Positions 44,070 through 52,903 of a stretch of 64,000 bases of DNA are shown one piece after another (the first letter of the stretch is position 1; each line of letters starts with the position of its first letter). The DNA is taken from the NCBI RefSeq assembly GCF_000732325.1, contig NZ_BBIW01000005.1, forward strand, positions 186,001-250,000, written 5' to 3'. Position numbers and translations under genes: made by a program. The notes under the pieces were generated by a model. The model was not told where the DNA came from. It worked only from the letters and a program-made list of their open reading frames with translations, and did not search any database. The DNA is from Paenibacillus sp. TCA20. GTDB taxonomy: Bacteria; Bacillota; Bacilli; Paenibacillales; Paenibacillaceae.

Positions 44070-45670
44070 TTATTTCACAAATATCAAAATTTGATTAGGT
44101 CCAGTCCTTTTCATAACCCGGTAGCCTGTTGTGGATGACGTTGCGATTCCCTCGTTATTTGCCCAGCAATATCCCCCAGCCTGATTAGTACCGTCATCAC
44201 GAACAAGCAATTTACCGACAACACCAACCGGTATCCATTCTATTCTTTGCAATCGCGGTATATATTCCTTCGATGAGTCATGCTCAGGATTTAGTTGACC
44301 TTCTCTTTTGGTAAAGGAAGTTATAATTATTCGACCTTCCTTATCTTTCACTTCAGGTACAACAACATCATGATATTGGATTCTTCCCCACTCATCTTTA
44401 ACGTATAGATCATGCCATCTTAGATCACTTGCATCGGCGATAATTGCTGGTGTCGCACTCACTACACCAAGAATATAGTCATCTTCAGCATGAGCTGTTC
44501 GAACTTTATCATCCATTAAGGTAACAAAGTACCCAACATCAATTGTATTTCCGTCAAATGTTTCAAACATTTCAGCATAATCGGCAGCTGCCGGAGAGAT
44601 GACCGTTCCATCCAAATAAAGGTTGCCTGTGGCTCCTTCAATCACAGCTGAGTTTAAGGTGGGTCCGACCATAAGACCATTTGCTAAGTGCCAGGAAAAA
44701 GGAAATCGCGCCTGTCCATTCTGACCCATAATATGAGATCCATTGAAAAACGCTGTTGTATTCAATCCTTCTGCATGGGAGGCGATACCAACTGCTACCG
44801 TGCCGACCCCTTCCGCATGGGGAGCTTCCCCGTTTGCTATAGTGCCAATCCCTTCCGCATGGGAGGCGATACCGATTGCGGTTGTGCTGTTCCCTTCCGC
44901 ATGGGAGAAGTCACCTATCGCCTGTGGGCCTTGGACAATTGTAATATCAAAAGTTCCCCCTACTGCATGGGAGGCAAAACCACTGGCGGTTGTTCCAACC
45001 CCTCCGCGTGAGAACTAGGACCGCTCGATAGGTTAGGAGCAGCTGTTCCGCTTGGATCCTGAGCTCCACCTTCAGCATGAGAAGCTCTGCCGCTCGCTGT
45101 GTTTCCTTCTCCTTCAGCATGAGCGCTAATGCCATTGACTGTCGTTGTCGATCCTGTGCCTTCTGCATGAGAATTTGCTCCTGCTGCGATAGTACTAGCA
45201 CCTTCGGCATGAGAGGATACACCACTGGCTGTTGTGCTTTGACCTTCAGCATGGGATAAATCACCGCTCGCTGAGCTAAGCATACCTTGAGCATGCGAGG
45301 CTTGCCCGATGGCAGATGTGTTTTGACCTTCAGCATGTGCATATAGTCCGCTGCTTAGTGTCTCTCCACCTTCAGCATGAGAGCCAATTCCACTAGCATT
45401 TGTATTATAACCTTCCGCATGTGCTGCAGCGCCGCTAGCTAATGTAGAATCACCTTCGGCATGAGCTGTATCGATCGTTGAATTCGTAAGGTATCCTTCC
45501 GTATGAGATGCTGCACCGGCTGCTGTAGTTGTGCTTCCCTCGGCATGGGAAGCATTTCCGCTTGCTGTCGTTTGATAACCTTCTGAATGAGACGCTGTCC
45601 CACTGGCAGTAGTATTTAATCCTTCTGCGTGAGCCGCAAAACCACTCTCTGTATTTCCTATCCCATCCAC
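44070..45670 (-). pseudogene. SHAEG-repeat protein with C-terminal peptidase G2 (autoproteolytic) domain, one frameshift
   Basis: Starts at GTG 45670 (AGGGGAA upstream). The first ~230 residues are 14-residue repeats of the type SHAEGxxTTASGxA, resembling YadA-head/Hep_Hag beta-roll repeats. A C4 run at 44999-45002 breaks the frame; one more base would join SHAEG to VGTTASGFASHAVGG and about five more repeats. Then come the bridge GQARFPFSWHLANG and the C-terminal domain with ISPAADYAEMFETFDGNTID, VGYFVTLMDD and GYRVMKRTGPNQILIFVK, a peptidase G2 domain as in phage tail spikes. Probably a trimeric fibre. No signal peptide. It may be intact if the run is miscounted. Confidence 0.82.
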
Positions 45671-45879
45671 CGTTTATTTCCCCTACTTTCTATAGATGAA
45701 ATTGATATTCTATTTTCTATTCTATGAAGTATTATTCATAGGGGGAACGGTAACTTGACTCCATACAACAGGAATTTCTAAATAGACCTTCTAGTCAATA
45801 AAATATCATCTATTCAGCTTATTACGGACCAAGCTCACTTTTTGAAGGCTGTAAGATAAGTATGATTAAAACTTAATTA

Positions 45880-46015
45880 GGTGACGCGTTTCGTAACCAA
45901 GTATGATCAGATGCGTCTGCCAATCCCATCATCGTTAGGCAAACAGTATCCTGAAGGCCGAAGTGTACCATTGTCCTTAAATATGATCTGACCCAGCAAG
46001 TCAACGACTACCCAC
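45880..46015 (-). pseudogene. Second peptidase G2 C-terminal fragment
   Basis: In the minus frame VVDLLGQIIFKDNGTLRPSG, YCLPNDDGIGRRI, a stop, then YLVTKRV aligns with the end of the peptidase G2 protein next door (VGVVGKLLVRDDGT, GGYCWANNEGI, GYRVMKRTG). About 45 residues remain. A family 1 repeat borders its upstream side. Confidence 0.6.
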
Positions 46016-46026
46016 TACCGGCAATC

Positions 46027-46104
46027 GGGAAAAGGACTTGTACCGATAAACTAAAAAAGCCGCTAAATTAGCGACTTTCAATGGGACTATACTCTTGTCC
46101 CTTT
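46027..46104. repeat. Dispersed repeat family 1, complete copy
   Basis: Runs GGGAAAAGGACTTGTACCGA, AAAAAAGCCGCTAAATTAGC, GACTTTCAATGGGACTATAC, TCTTGTCCC. The ends are imperfect inverted repeats (GGGA-AAG against CTTGTCCC) and the centre is a terminator-like hairpin (AGCCGCTAAATTAGCGACT). Partial copies are at 8403, 25158, 50800 and 52425. Confidence 0.75.
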
Positions 46105-46178
46105 TGAACCGACGTATATGGACCCGAGTATAGGGTATTTGAGAGGACAGGAGCTAGCTGCTCCCTTCTACTTGTTCC

Positions 46179-47306
46179 TTATGACTCATCTGCAAATGCA
46201 TTAGTAAAAAATGTATCCAATTTGTCAAACGGAATTACTTCCATTTGGTCATATAGATCTGTATGGCTTGCACCAGGAATAATTTCCAGCTCCTTATTGT
46301 CACCTTTGAGAAGCTTAAAGGCATCTTGACTAAAATATAAAGAATGGGCATCCTCACCGTGAACAACAAGTACATCGCTGCGGATCTCAGGAGCATATTC
46401 CAATAAACGCATATTCATTAAGGAACCTGCAGTTGTCGAAGCCCATCCTCCATTTGAATTTACAGAACGTGTGTGATAGCCACGCTCAGTCTTGTAATAA
46501 TCTACATAGTCTTTGATGAACTGTGGAGCATCATCCGGTGCTTTCTCTGGATTTCCGCCTCCCAGGGTATAGATGCCCTTTGTATAGTCTTCTGTTCTTT
46601 GATTATTATAATCGACACGAGCCTGATATCTCCCCTCCTCATCAAGGGTATCGTTATATCCAAGTGCCGTAACACGACTCATATCGTACATTGTCATTGC
46701 GGCTGTCGCCTTGATTCTTGTATCAAGTGCGGCTGTCTGAAGCGCATAACCTCCAAATCCGCAGATACCGATTATACCAATTTGCTCAGGATCAACATTC
46801 TCCTGAACGGAGAGAAAATCCACAGCACTTTGGAAATCTTCAACATTAACATCAGGTGAGTTGAAATATCTTGGGTATCCGCTACTCTCCCCAGTATAGG
46901 AAGGGTCAAAGGCAATCGTTAAGAATCCTTTTTTGGCCATTTCCTGGGCATAAAGGCCAGAGGACTGCTCCTTAACGGCACCAAACGGACCACTGACAGC
47001 AATCGCAGGAAGTTTACCTTCATAATTCTTTGGCTCATATAGGTCGGCTGCAATTGTTATTCCAAAATGGTTGACGAAAGTCACTTTTCTGTGATTTACC
47101 TCATCGCTGAGAGGGAATACTTTATCCCACTCTTCTGTGAGTTCAATGGGTTCTACACGAATGGAAACATCCGTCATCGCACCGTAATTGGTTGCTGAAG
47201 CGCTCTGTGTCTGAGTATCCTCCTGGGCTGTTGACTGTGGACTACATGCTGTCATTGTCAGAATTGTTGCAAGTACTCCAAAGTGTAAATTTTTCTTTTT
47301 CATCAT
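46179..47306 (-). CDS. Secreted alpha/beta hydrolase lipoprotein
   Basis: 375 residues from ATG 47306 (GGAGG upstream). The signal peptide ends in a lipobox-like LTMTAC (Cys ~21). The hydrolase domain reads VTFVNHFGITIAADLYEPKN, IAVSGPFGAVKEQSSG, then the nucleophile elbow GIIGICGFGGYALQ with Cys in place of Ser, as in dienelactone hydrolases. VLVVHGEDAHSLYFS (acid) and GASHTDLYDQ (His) complete the site. It resembles the YcjY/PksB-like extracellular hydrolases. It shares a ~135-bp upstream region with the neighbouring LysR-MFS locus. Confidence 0.9.
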   Translation of the reverse strand: MMKKKNLHFGVLATILTMTACSPQSTAQEDTQTQSASATNYGAMTDVSIRVEPIELTEEWDKVFPLSDEVNHRKVTFVNHFGITIAADLYEPKNYEGKLPAIAVSGPFGAVKEQSSGLYAQEMAKKGFLTIAFDPSYTGESSGYPRYFNSPDVNVEDFQSAVDFLSVQENVDPEQIGIIGICGFGGYALQTAALDTRIKATAAMTMYDMSRVTALGYNDTLDEEGRYQARVDYNNQRTEDYTKGIYTLGGGNPEKAPDDAPQFIKDYVDYYKTERGYHTRSVNSNGGWASTTAGSLMNMRLLEYAPEIRSDVLVVHGEDAHSLYFSQDAFKLLKGDNKELEIIPGASHTDLYDQMEVIPFDKLDTFFTNAFADES

Positions 47307-47345
47307 TGTATTTACCTCCCATTTCGATGTTTTCGTTGTGATTCT

Positions 47346-47478
47346 GCAATAGAAATTACAATTTTATTCTAACTACGCCACTTAGATAATACCAATAGTT
47401 ATATCTTATAACATGATATGCTTGATAGACATTTCTTGAAGCTATATACTTAAAGTCAAATAAAGGAGGGTTATTAAA
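47346..47478. promoter_or_regulatory. Duplicated LysR control region, copy A
   Basis: Contains GAAATTACAATTTTATTCTA, TTAGATAATACCAATAGTTA, TATCTTATAACATGATATGC and AAATAAAGGAGGGTTATTAA followed by ATG. It matches copy B (48848-48983) nearly base for base, including a ribosome site, but leads into only a 24-codon frame here. It lies upstream of the secreted hydrolase on the minus strand. Confidence 0.75.
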
Positions 47479-47506
47479 TGGATTCTTCAGGAGATGTTCC
47501 TCATCA

Positions 47507-47536
47507 AAAAAAGACAACCGTCTGGTTGCCTTTTTT
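47507..47536 (-). terminator. Terminator of the MFS gene
   Basis: GGCAACC-AGAC-GGTTGTC hairpin followed by a T-run on the minus strand, about 30 bases after the MFS stop. It overlaps the short frame that follows copy A. Confidence 0.75.
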
Positions 47537-47564
47537 ATGCCTACTTATCTAATTAACTTCATGT

Positions 47565-48737
47565 TCATCTTGCATCTAGCTTTTTGCTCGGATTATATAT
47601 AAAGATTCTTAACAAGATCATAGCTAAACTGAGGATCACGGATAATATTCCAACGATTACAACGTAGCGTATACCCATTTGTGATATAAATATTCCACCT
47701 ACAGCTGTTCCGAATGTTGTTCCTAAATTAGCGGCCGTGAGAAATAATCCATTAGAAAAATCAGGAGAATTGGGAGCTGCTGACATAATCCAATATTGCG
47801 TTATATTAGCTCCTATACCACCAAAAATACCCCACACTAAACTAATGATAAGCATAGGTAAAGTAAAATGTCCTGTGAAAAATAAAATAATATAGATTGC
47901 TCCTAATGCCAATGGATACATCAGTACTAATCTAGTCGCATTCTTAGTAAGTAATCTGCCTGCAATCATACTTCCTATAACATTGGCCCCGCCATAAAGG
48001 AACAGTGTTAAGCTGATTGTATTAGGCGCCATATTTGTAACTGTGCCGAGATAATCCGCTAAATAGCTATATACTCCAAATATTGCAGCATTCAATAGAA
48101 TGACAGCTGCAATGGAGAGCCACGTAATTAATTTTTTTAATATGGTTAATTGTGTTCCGTAAGAAATTTTCTCCTCTACTGGCATTGAGGGTACAAATAA
48201 TATGGTAGCAATGAACGATATAGCAATTACAACAGCAAAAAAGGCCATTGCCGCTTGTAGAGAAAATACACTATCAATAAAACTGGAAACGGGTACCCCG
48301 ATTACCATGCCGGCAGAAACACCAATAAATACTTTAGCAACAGCTTTTGGCGCCTCTTCTCTACTTACAGAGGCAGCAGCAACCGAGAATGCCAAAGAAC
48401 AATAGACCGGATGGAAAAAGGCAGGAATTATCCTCGCAACTAATAGAGTAGTGAAATTAGATGTAAATATAGCTACAATGTTCCCTGATAGAAAAACACC
48501 CAGTACAATTAACATAATCGTCTTACGATTTATTCTTGATAATAATAACGGTAAGATGGGACCTGATATAGCCACAGCGAGGGCAAACAAACTTACTAGC
48601 AACCCTGCAGTTGATACACTAACATTAAAATGTTCAGCTATAGAAGGTAATATTCCGATATATCCCATTTCCGTATTTAAAATTCCAAACACACCTATCG
48701 TTAATATGAATATCAGTAAATTATTTCGTTTAGCCAA
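47565..48737 (-). CDS. MFS transporter, DHA1 drug-efflux type
   Basis: 390 residues from TTG 48737 with AAAGGAG upstream; the longer frame to 48821 has no ribosome site and adds soluble residues. Twelve membrane helices. LNTEMGYIGILPSIAEHFNV starts helix 1-loop, LLSRINRKT is the loop 2-3 region and ARIIPAFFHPVYCSLA fits motif C-like helix 4-5. It resembles YdhP/YbcL/AraJ-type exporters. It is divergent from a LysR gene with 246 bases between, and is probably regulated by it. Confidence 0.94.
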   Translation of the reverse strand: MAKRNNLLIFILTIGVFGILNTEMGYIGILPSIAEHFNVSVSTAGLLVSLFALAVAISGPILPLLLSRINRKTIMLIVLGVFLSGNIVAIFTSNFTTLLVARIIPAFFHPVYCSLAFSVAAASVSREEAPKAVAKVFIGVSAGMVIGVPVSSFIDSVFSLQAAMAFFAVVIAISFIATILFVPSMPVEEKISYGTQLTILKKLITWLSIAAVILLNAAIFGVYSYLADYLGTVTNMAPNTISLTLFLYGGANVIGSMIAGRLLTKNATRLVLMYPLALGAIYIILFFTGHFTLPMLIISLVWGIFGGIGANITQYWIMSAAPNSPDFSNGLFLTAANLGTTFGTAVGGIFISQMGIRYVVIVGILSVILSLAMILLRIFIYNPSKKLDAR

Positions 48738-48847
48738 AAGTATTACTCCTTTAAATTTATTACTTACATAATCATGCATCTCATACTGTCGACACTGAAA
48801 CGGCATTTTTATCCACTGCATATTCCACTGTCTTGCCGAAATTTTCT

Positions 48848-48983
48848 AGCTATTGAAATTACAATTTTATTTTAACTGCGTTTCTTAGATAATACTAATA
48901 GTTATATCTTATATCATGATATGCTTGAAACACATTTCTTTAGATTATATACTTGAACCAGATAAATAAAGGAGGTTTATAAA
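48848..48983. promoter_or_regulatory. Duplicated LysR control region, copy B
   Basis: Contains GAAATTACAATTTTATTTTA, TTAGATAATACTAATAGTTA, TATCTTATATCATGATATGC and AAATAAAGGAGGTTTATAAA directly before the LysR ATG. ATAACTATTAGTATTAT is a T-N11-A type LysR box. It lies between the divergent LysR and MFS genes. Confidence 0.75.
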
Positions 48984-49877
48984 ATGGAATTAAGAGTTCT
49001 GCGCTACTTTCTTGCTGTAGCAAGAGAAGGCAGCATGACAGCTGCTGCTGCATTGTTACATATCACACAGCCAACCTTATCAAGACAATTAAAAGATTTA
49101 GAACAACAACTGAGCAAGAAACTATTCATTCGCAGTAGTCACAGTGTCACTCTCACAGAGGAAGGAATTCTCCTGCGGAAAAGAGCGGAAGAAATTATTG
49201 ACCTGGTCGATAAAGTGGAATTTGAATTTAACTCTATGGAAGATACAATTGCAGGGGATGTGTACATAGGTGGTGGTGAAACAGATGCCATGAGACAGAT
49301 AGGAAAGGTAGCCAAAGATCTACAGTTAAATTATCCGAAGATTCGTTATCATCTCTATAGTGGTAACGAAGAAGATGTGACTGATCGCCTTGACAAGGGA
49401 TTGCTAGACTTTGGTGTTTTAATTCAACCGGCTGATTTGTCAAAATACAATCATATCGTTATCCCTGCCAAGGATGTTTGGGGCATTATTATGAAGAAGA
49501 ATAGTCCGCTTGCTTTCAAAGATACCATTCAAGCAGTGGATTTATTAGATGTTCCTCTTATCTGTTCCCGTCAGCCTTTGCAACAAAGATATTCTAAAAA
49601 TGAATTTTTGGATTGGTTTGGTGAAGGTTTTGACAAATTAAATGTCGTGACTACATACAACCTTGCCTTTAATGCTGCGATTATGGTTGAAGAGGGCATG
49701 GGTTATGCAATAGCCCTCGATAAAATAGTGAATACGTCTAGAGATAGTAACCTTTGCTTCAAACCTCTAGAACCAAGACTTGAATCAGAATTGTATATTG
49801 TTTGGAAGAAACATCAATCATTTTCAGTAGCTGCTGATATGTTTTTAAAAGCAATTCAAATAAAATTCTCATCTTAA
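48984..49877 (+). CDS. LysR family transcriptional regulator
   Basis: 297 residues from ATG 48984 with AAAGGAGG. The wHTH reads MELRVLRYFLAVAREGSMTA, AAALLHITQPTLSRQLKDLE, SHSVTLTEEG. The effector domain (~residues 90-290) has GDVYIGGGETDAMRQIGKVA and VEEGMGYAIALDKIV. Its upstream DNA is duplicated before the secreted hydrolase gene, so both the divergent MFS gene and that hydrolase probably belong to its regulon. Confidence 0.95.
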   Translation: MELRVLRYFLAVAREGSMTAAAALLHITQPTLSRQLKDLEQQLSKKLFIRSSHSVTLTEEGILLRKRAEEIIDLVDKVEFEFNSMEDTIAGDVYIGGGETDAMRQIGKVAKDLQLNYPKIRYHLYSGNEEDVTDRLDKGLLDFGVLIQPADLSKYNHIVIPAKDVWGIIMKKNSPLAFKDTIQAVDLLDVPLICSRQPLQQRYSKNEFLDWFGEGFDKLNVVTTYNLAFNAAIMVEEGMGYAIALDKIVNTSRDSNLCFKPLEPRLESELYIVWKKHQSFSVAADMFLKAIQIKFSS

Positions 49878-49946
49878 CAAAAAAGGAGCATCTGCCGACT
49901 GACGAACTGCTCTATGCTGTTTTGAACTAACGTTCTCCGTTAGCTT
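49878..49946. repeat. Dispersed repeat family 2
   Basis: AAAAAAGGAGCATCTGCCGA, CTGACGAACTGCTC, GCTGTTTTGAACTAACG and TTCTCCGTTAGCTTA. It sits at the end of the LysR gene and extends the same family as 10544 and 40147. Confidence 0.65.
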
Positions 49947-50004
49947 ACTTAGTCGTACAGCTGTGGGAACTGCTTTATCATGAGATCGCTTTTTCAGTCT
50001 AACG

Positions 50005-50673
50005 TTATCCGATTGTATTTTGTCGTTTGTTAACTTCAATCGTGATAAACTCCGGTAAATAGCTGGGAGTACATCCTTTTGCTACGACTTCATCTTTGTA
50101 AAGACCCGTTTTCTCACCAATTTCAATACAACGTTCACGATTATTTTCATCATAAACGCCTATCCATCCTGCGGTGAAATTCATAGCCCATTGAACTTCC
50201 GGTTCCTCCCGCGTAATATTAGCTTCTAATGTAGATAGTAAGTCTGCGGTGTTATCAGGCGGTGTTTGTCCAGTCCATCTCAATCGCGCTTGATAGTACC
50301 AGTAAGCTCGCCTTTGAAGAGCAGAAGGACTATTTTCCCATGACTCCATCAATGCAATTGTCTTCTTGTCTTTGGAGAGCTGATTAGCCATTAGCCAATC
50401 CATTAAGTTATTTCGCTCATCAAAAGTGTGAGTCTGCATATCCTTATCAAGCTTATTTAGCAATTCTTGTGAAAGTAATTTTTTATCCATAATTAAGATT
50501 GCTAATAGTCTAGGCAATAACTCTTCGGTGGACCACAGTTCCATCGCTAGCTCGTGATCCTTTTTAATGTCCTTTGCGATTTTTCGTAAGTCGCCTAGCT
50601 TAGTTTTACGATCGATCAGAGATAGAATGTTTTCTGCATCTGGAGAACGTTTTATTTCATTATTTTTATTCAT
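50005..50673 (-). CDS. DNA alkylation repair (AlkD-like) protein
   Basis: 222 residues from ATG 50673 (AAGGAG upstream). All-helical HEAT-like repeats: LRKIAKDIKKDHELAMELW, LLPRLLAILIMDKKLLS, ERNNLMDWLMANQLSKDKKT, SPSALQRRAYWYYQARLRW, EPEVQWAMNFTAGWIGVY. The Trp/Asp-bearing WAMNF...GWIG segment corresponds to the lesion-facing side of AlkD proteins. AlkD glycosylases remove 3- and 7-alkylpurines without base flipping; this divergent subgroup is not experimentally characterised to my knowledge. Confidence 0.82.
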   Translation of the reverse strand: MNKNNEIKRSPDAENILSLIDRKTKLGDLRKIAKDIKKDHELAMELWSTEELLPRLLAILIMDKKLLSQELLNKLDKDMQTHTFDERNNLMDWLMANQLSKDKKTIALMESWENSPSALQRRAYWYYQARLRWTGQTPPDNTADLLSTLEANITREEPEVQWAMNFTAGWIGVYDENNRERCIEIGEKTGLYKDEVVAKGCTPSYLPEFITIEVNKRQNTIG

Positions 50674-50799
50674 TTTATTCAACTCCTTGATGAAAGTAAT
50701 GTTTAATATTGTTATAAGTCTTCCCTTCTTGATCCTAATATTAATGCATCAATGGGGGTTTTGCACAAGTGCTTATACCTCCTGGCCTCGGGATAGCAA

Positions 50800-50845
50800 C
50801 TTTTGTACCATTAAAAGAAAAAAGTCGCTAAATTTAGCGACTTAT
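50800..50845. repeat. Dispersed repeat family 1, left part
   Basis: GGGATAGCAACTTTTGTACC, ATTAAAAG, then AAAAAGTCGCTAAATTTAGC with GACTT. The central hairpin is complete; the right arm is missing. Confidence 0.6.
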
Positions 50846-50863
50846 GAGACATCTGCTGAGAAA

Positions 50864-51979
50864 TCACTTTGCTTCAATTTCCTTCTCTTTCTCTACCTCA
50901 TTCGGACTTAGATTCGATCCTTCCTGAGTCGTTAAGCCTTCCTCCTGTGATTCCACCATCTCAATAACTGCCGCTAGGAAAGCGAGACCCAGCCCTTGCC
51001 CCCAGCCTTGTGCCCATTTCCGATCAATGCGCAGATACCCTTCAATGTCGTTCATAACGGCTGTTCCGCCAGAAACGTTCATTACTCGTCCGTTCGCGGA
51101 GATGTTGGCAAGGACGCCGTCTAAAGCCTTTCGAACGTACTTCGCATGAAGCGGATTGTCCTGCATTACCATGGCGGCAGCGATACCCGACGTGGCGGAT
51201 ACTTCACCATACGCCTCCGGGTAATCAAGTACAGTTCCCCAGAGTCCGTCTTCCTTCTGCAGCTTTTTAATTGCCGCAAGCTGATCTCGAAGTGAACTCC
51301 AGATATGCATCATCGGAGGATATAAATAGCCTTCAGGCACCCCTCTTGCTGCACGAGACATCGTGTAAGCAGCCCAAGCGTTGGCACGCGCCCAATGAAT
51401 TCCTGACATGTGGTCTTGATTAATATGATTGTAGCCGTGATACCATAGACTGTTATCCTCATCCTGCAGATAATTGATATGCCAGAAATACTGATGCAGA
51501 GCATCGTCAACTAATCGCTTCTCCTTCAGCTTGACGCCAACACGAAGCATAAAATAAGCGGCCATAAATAGTGTGTCTGCCCAGCATTGCTCTGGAAAAT
51601 CATTTTTTGAAGAAACGGTATGCTGAAGCACACGATCCCCGAAACGCAGTGCCTTGTTTTCCAAGTAATCCACCTTGCTGAGAATAAGATCGAGGTACTT
51701 CTGGTCATTGGTCTGCTCATACAGCGTAATTAACATATGCCCCATAGCGCACGTGTTTACCGTCCATCGCGGAAGACCTGCTTCCAGATATTCATCAACC
51801 CAATCCGCCATTCGTTCCAAGTAGACCTGCTTACCTGTCACTTCAAATGCTCGGCTTACGCCGTAGAAGGCAACCCCGCCTGGCCAGTCCCAAGTTAAAT
51901 CCATGCCAAAAGTGTAATCCACCACACGATCAGCTATTTGTCTTAAATCCGCAGCAGAGTTAGGAATATTTAATTTCAT
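50864..51979 (-). CDS. Glycoside hydrolase family 88/105 (unsaturated uronyl hydrolase)
   Basis: 371 residues forming an (alpha/alpha)6 barrel. LTWDWPGGVAFYGVSRAFE, the catalytic Asp in FPEQCWADTLFMAAYFMLR, WYHGYNHINQDHMSGIHWAR, the ANAWAAYTMSRA helix and DYPEAYGEVSATSGIAAAMV match YteR/YesR proteins. These hydrate and remove the unsaturated galacturonyl residue from rhamnogalacturonan oligosaccharides left by pectate-type lyases. No signal peptide, so cytoplasmic. The last ~25 residues are a low-complexity Glu/Lys tail. No sugar transporter is adjacent. Confidence 0.94.
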   Translation of the reverse strand: MKLNIPNSAADLRQIADRVVDYTFGMDLTWDWPGGVAFYGVSRAFEVTGKQVYLERMADWVDEYLEAGLPRWTVNTCAMGHMLITLYEQTNDQKYLDLILSKVDYLENKALRFGDRVLQHTVSSKNDFPEQCWADTLFMAAYFMLRVGVKLKEKRLVDDALHQYFWHINYLQDEDNSLWYHGYNHINQDHMSGIHWARANAWAAYTMSRAARGVPEGYLYPPMMHIWSSLRDQLAAIKKLQKEDGLWGTVLDYPEAYGEVSATSGIAAAMVMQDNPLHAKYVRKALDGVLANISANGRVMNVSGGTAVMNDIEGYLRIDRKWAQGWGQGLGLAFLAAVIEMVESQEEGLTTQEGSNLSPNEVEKEKEIEAK

Positions 51980-52526
51980 AAATCCTCCATTTCCGGATTC
52001 TCTGCATACAGCAGAGGCACCTATAAGATGTTAAGAATGAGAAGGCTTCAGAAAGACCTATATGAATATGTAATTCCATACTTTTGAACCTTAACGTTTC
52101 TATATCCCGGCATTTACATCAACACTTTAATTCACTGCTCTTCACCCCAAATCTCATGATTTATTCCTTTACGCACTCCTAGCTTCTCAAAGTAACTTGC
52201 GATAAGAACTGAAGCGCTTTCACAACAAAATCTCTTCAATTGTTCGTTTCTATGGATGAATATGATTGTACACATATTATAGGCAATATATAAATACAAA
52301 GTCTACTACTTTATGTCCGTTTATGATGAAATCCAACATAATCACAGATTTCACCGTCATTGATTGTTAGAAAAAGGTGTACAGCTAATTTAAAATGAAT
52401 AGCATGTTTTGCCAAAGGTGATTATACTGACTTTACTAGCCAAAAAAAGCCGCTAATAAAGCGACTTCAATGGAATATATTCTTTTCCTTCTACATTTCC
52501 TAGTTAATTAAGTTGACCTTAATCTG
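51980..52526. other. Intergenic region with a family 1 repeat
   Basis: AT-rich, with no credible coding frame. It should hold the GH105 promoter at its left side. Near the right side, 52425-52490 carries a family 1 repeat (TACTAGCCAAAAAAAGCCGC, TAATAAAGCGACTTCAATGG). Nothing else is recognised. Confidence 0.5.
52425..52490. repeat. Dispersed repeat family 1
   Basis: AAAAAAAGCCGCTAATAAAG, CGACTTCAATGGAATATATT, CTTTTCC aligns with the full copy at 46027, with divergence at the right end. The hairpin AGCCGCT...AGCGACT is kept. Confidence 0.65.
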
Positions 52527-52868
52527 CTAAGTCTGTTTCTTTGACTTGGGCTTCGTAAGTTCAAAGCTATGATGCACCATCTCGAAGATATCATCCTCTT
52601 TCATGTTACGATCCAAAACAATCGTATTCCAATGAGTTTTGTTCATGTGATAACCAGGTTTAACATCATCATAAATAGTACGCAGCAAATCAGCTTTGTT
52701 TGGTTCACACTTGAGGTTTAAGCAAAGATTTCCGTCTAGTTTAAAGATCATTGCAAATATCTTCTTATTCCTTTTGTGACGTATAACGGTCCATTTGTCA
52801 TCAAAAGGTTGGTCTTTATAAACATCATTGTAGGTTAAGCAATGGGAGATTATTTCCTCCTTAATCAT
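52527..52868 (-). CDS. MmcQ/YjbR family DNA-binding-like protein
   Basis: 113 residues. MmcQ/YjbR fold: CLTYNDVYKDQPFDDKWTVI, KKIFAMIFKLDGNLCLNLKC, ADLLRTIYDDVKPGYHMNK, then HWNTIVLD and FEMVHHSFEL. The double-wing CyaY-like fold has suggested DNA binding, but function is unproven. It follows the MaoC gene by about 35 bases on the same strand. Confidence 0.92.
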   Translation of the reverse strand: MIKEEIISHCLTYNDVYKDQPFDDKWTVIRHKRNKKIFAMIFKLDGNLCLNLKCEPNKADLLRTIYDDVKPGYHMNKTHWNTIVLDRNMKEDDIFEMVHHSFELTKPKSKKQT

Positions 52869-52903
52869 TTTATTTTCCTCCTTGCTACGAATAAATGCTT
52901 GTA

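Noticed and set aside
44688..45018. Plus-strand frames with repeated AWEAIP or RMG motifs
   Set aside because: They are antisense readings of the SHAEG repeat gene and have no ribosome site.
44743..45670. Regularly spaced ~42-bp repeats resembling a CRISPR array
   Set aside because: The period equals 14 codons and the repeats translate into SHAEGxxTTASGxA units of one protein; spacers are not unique.
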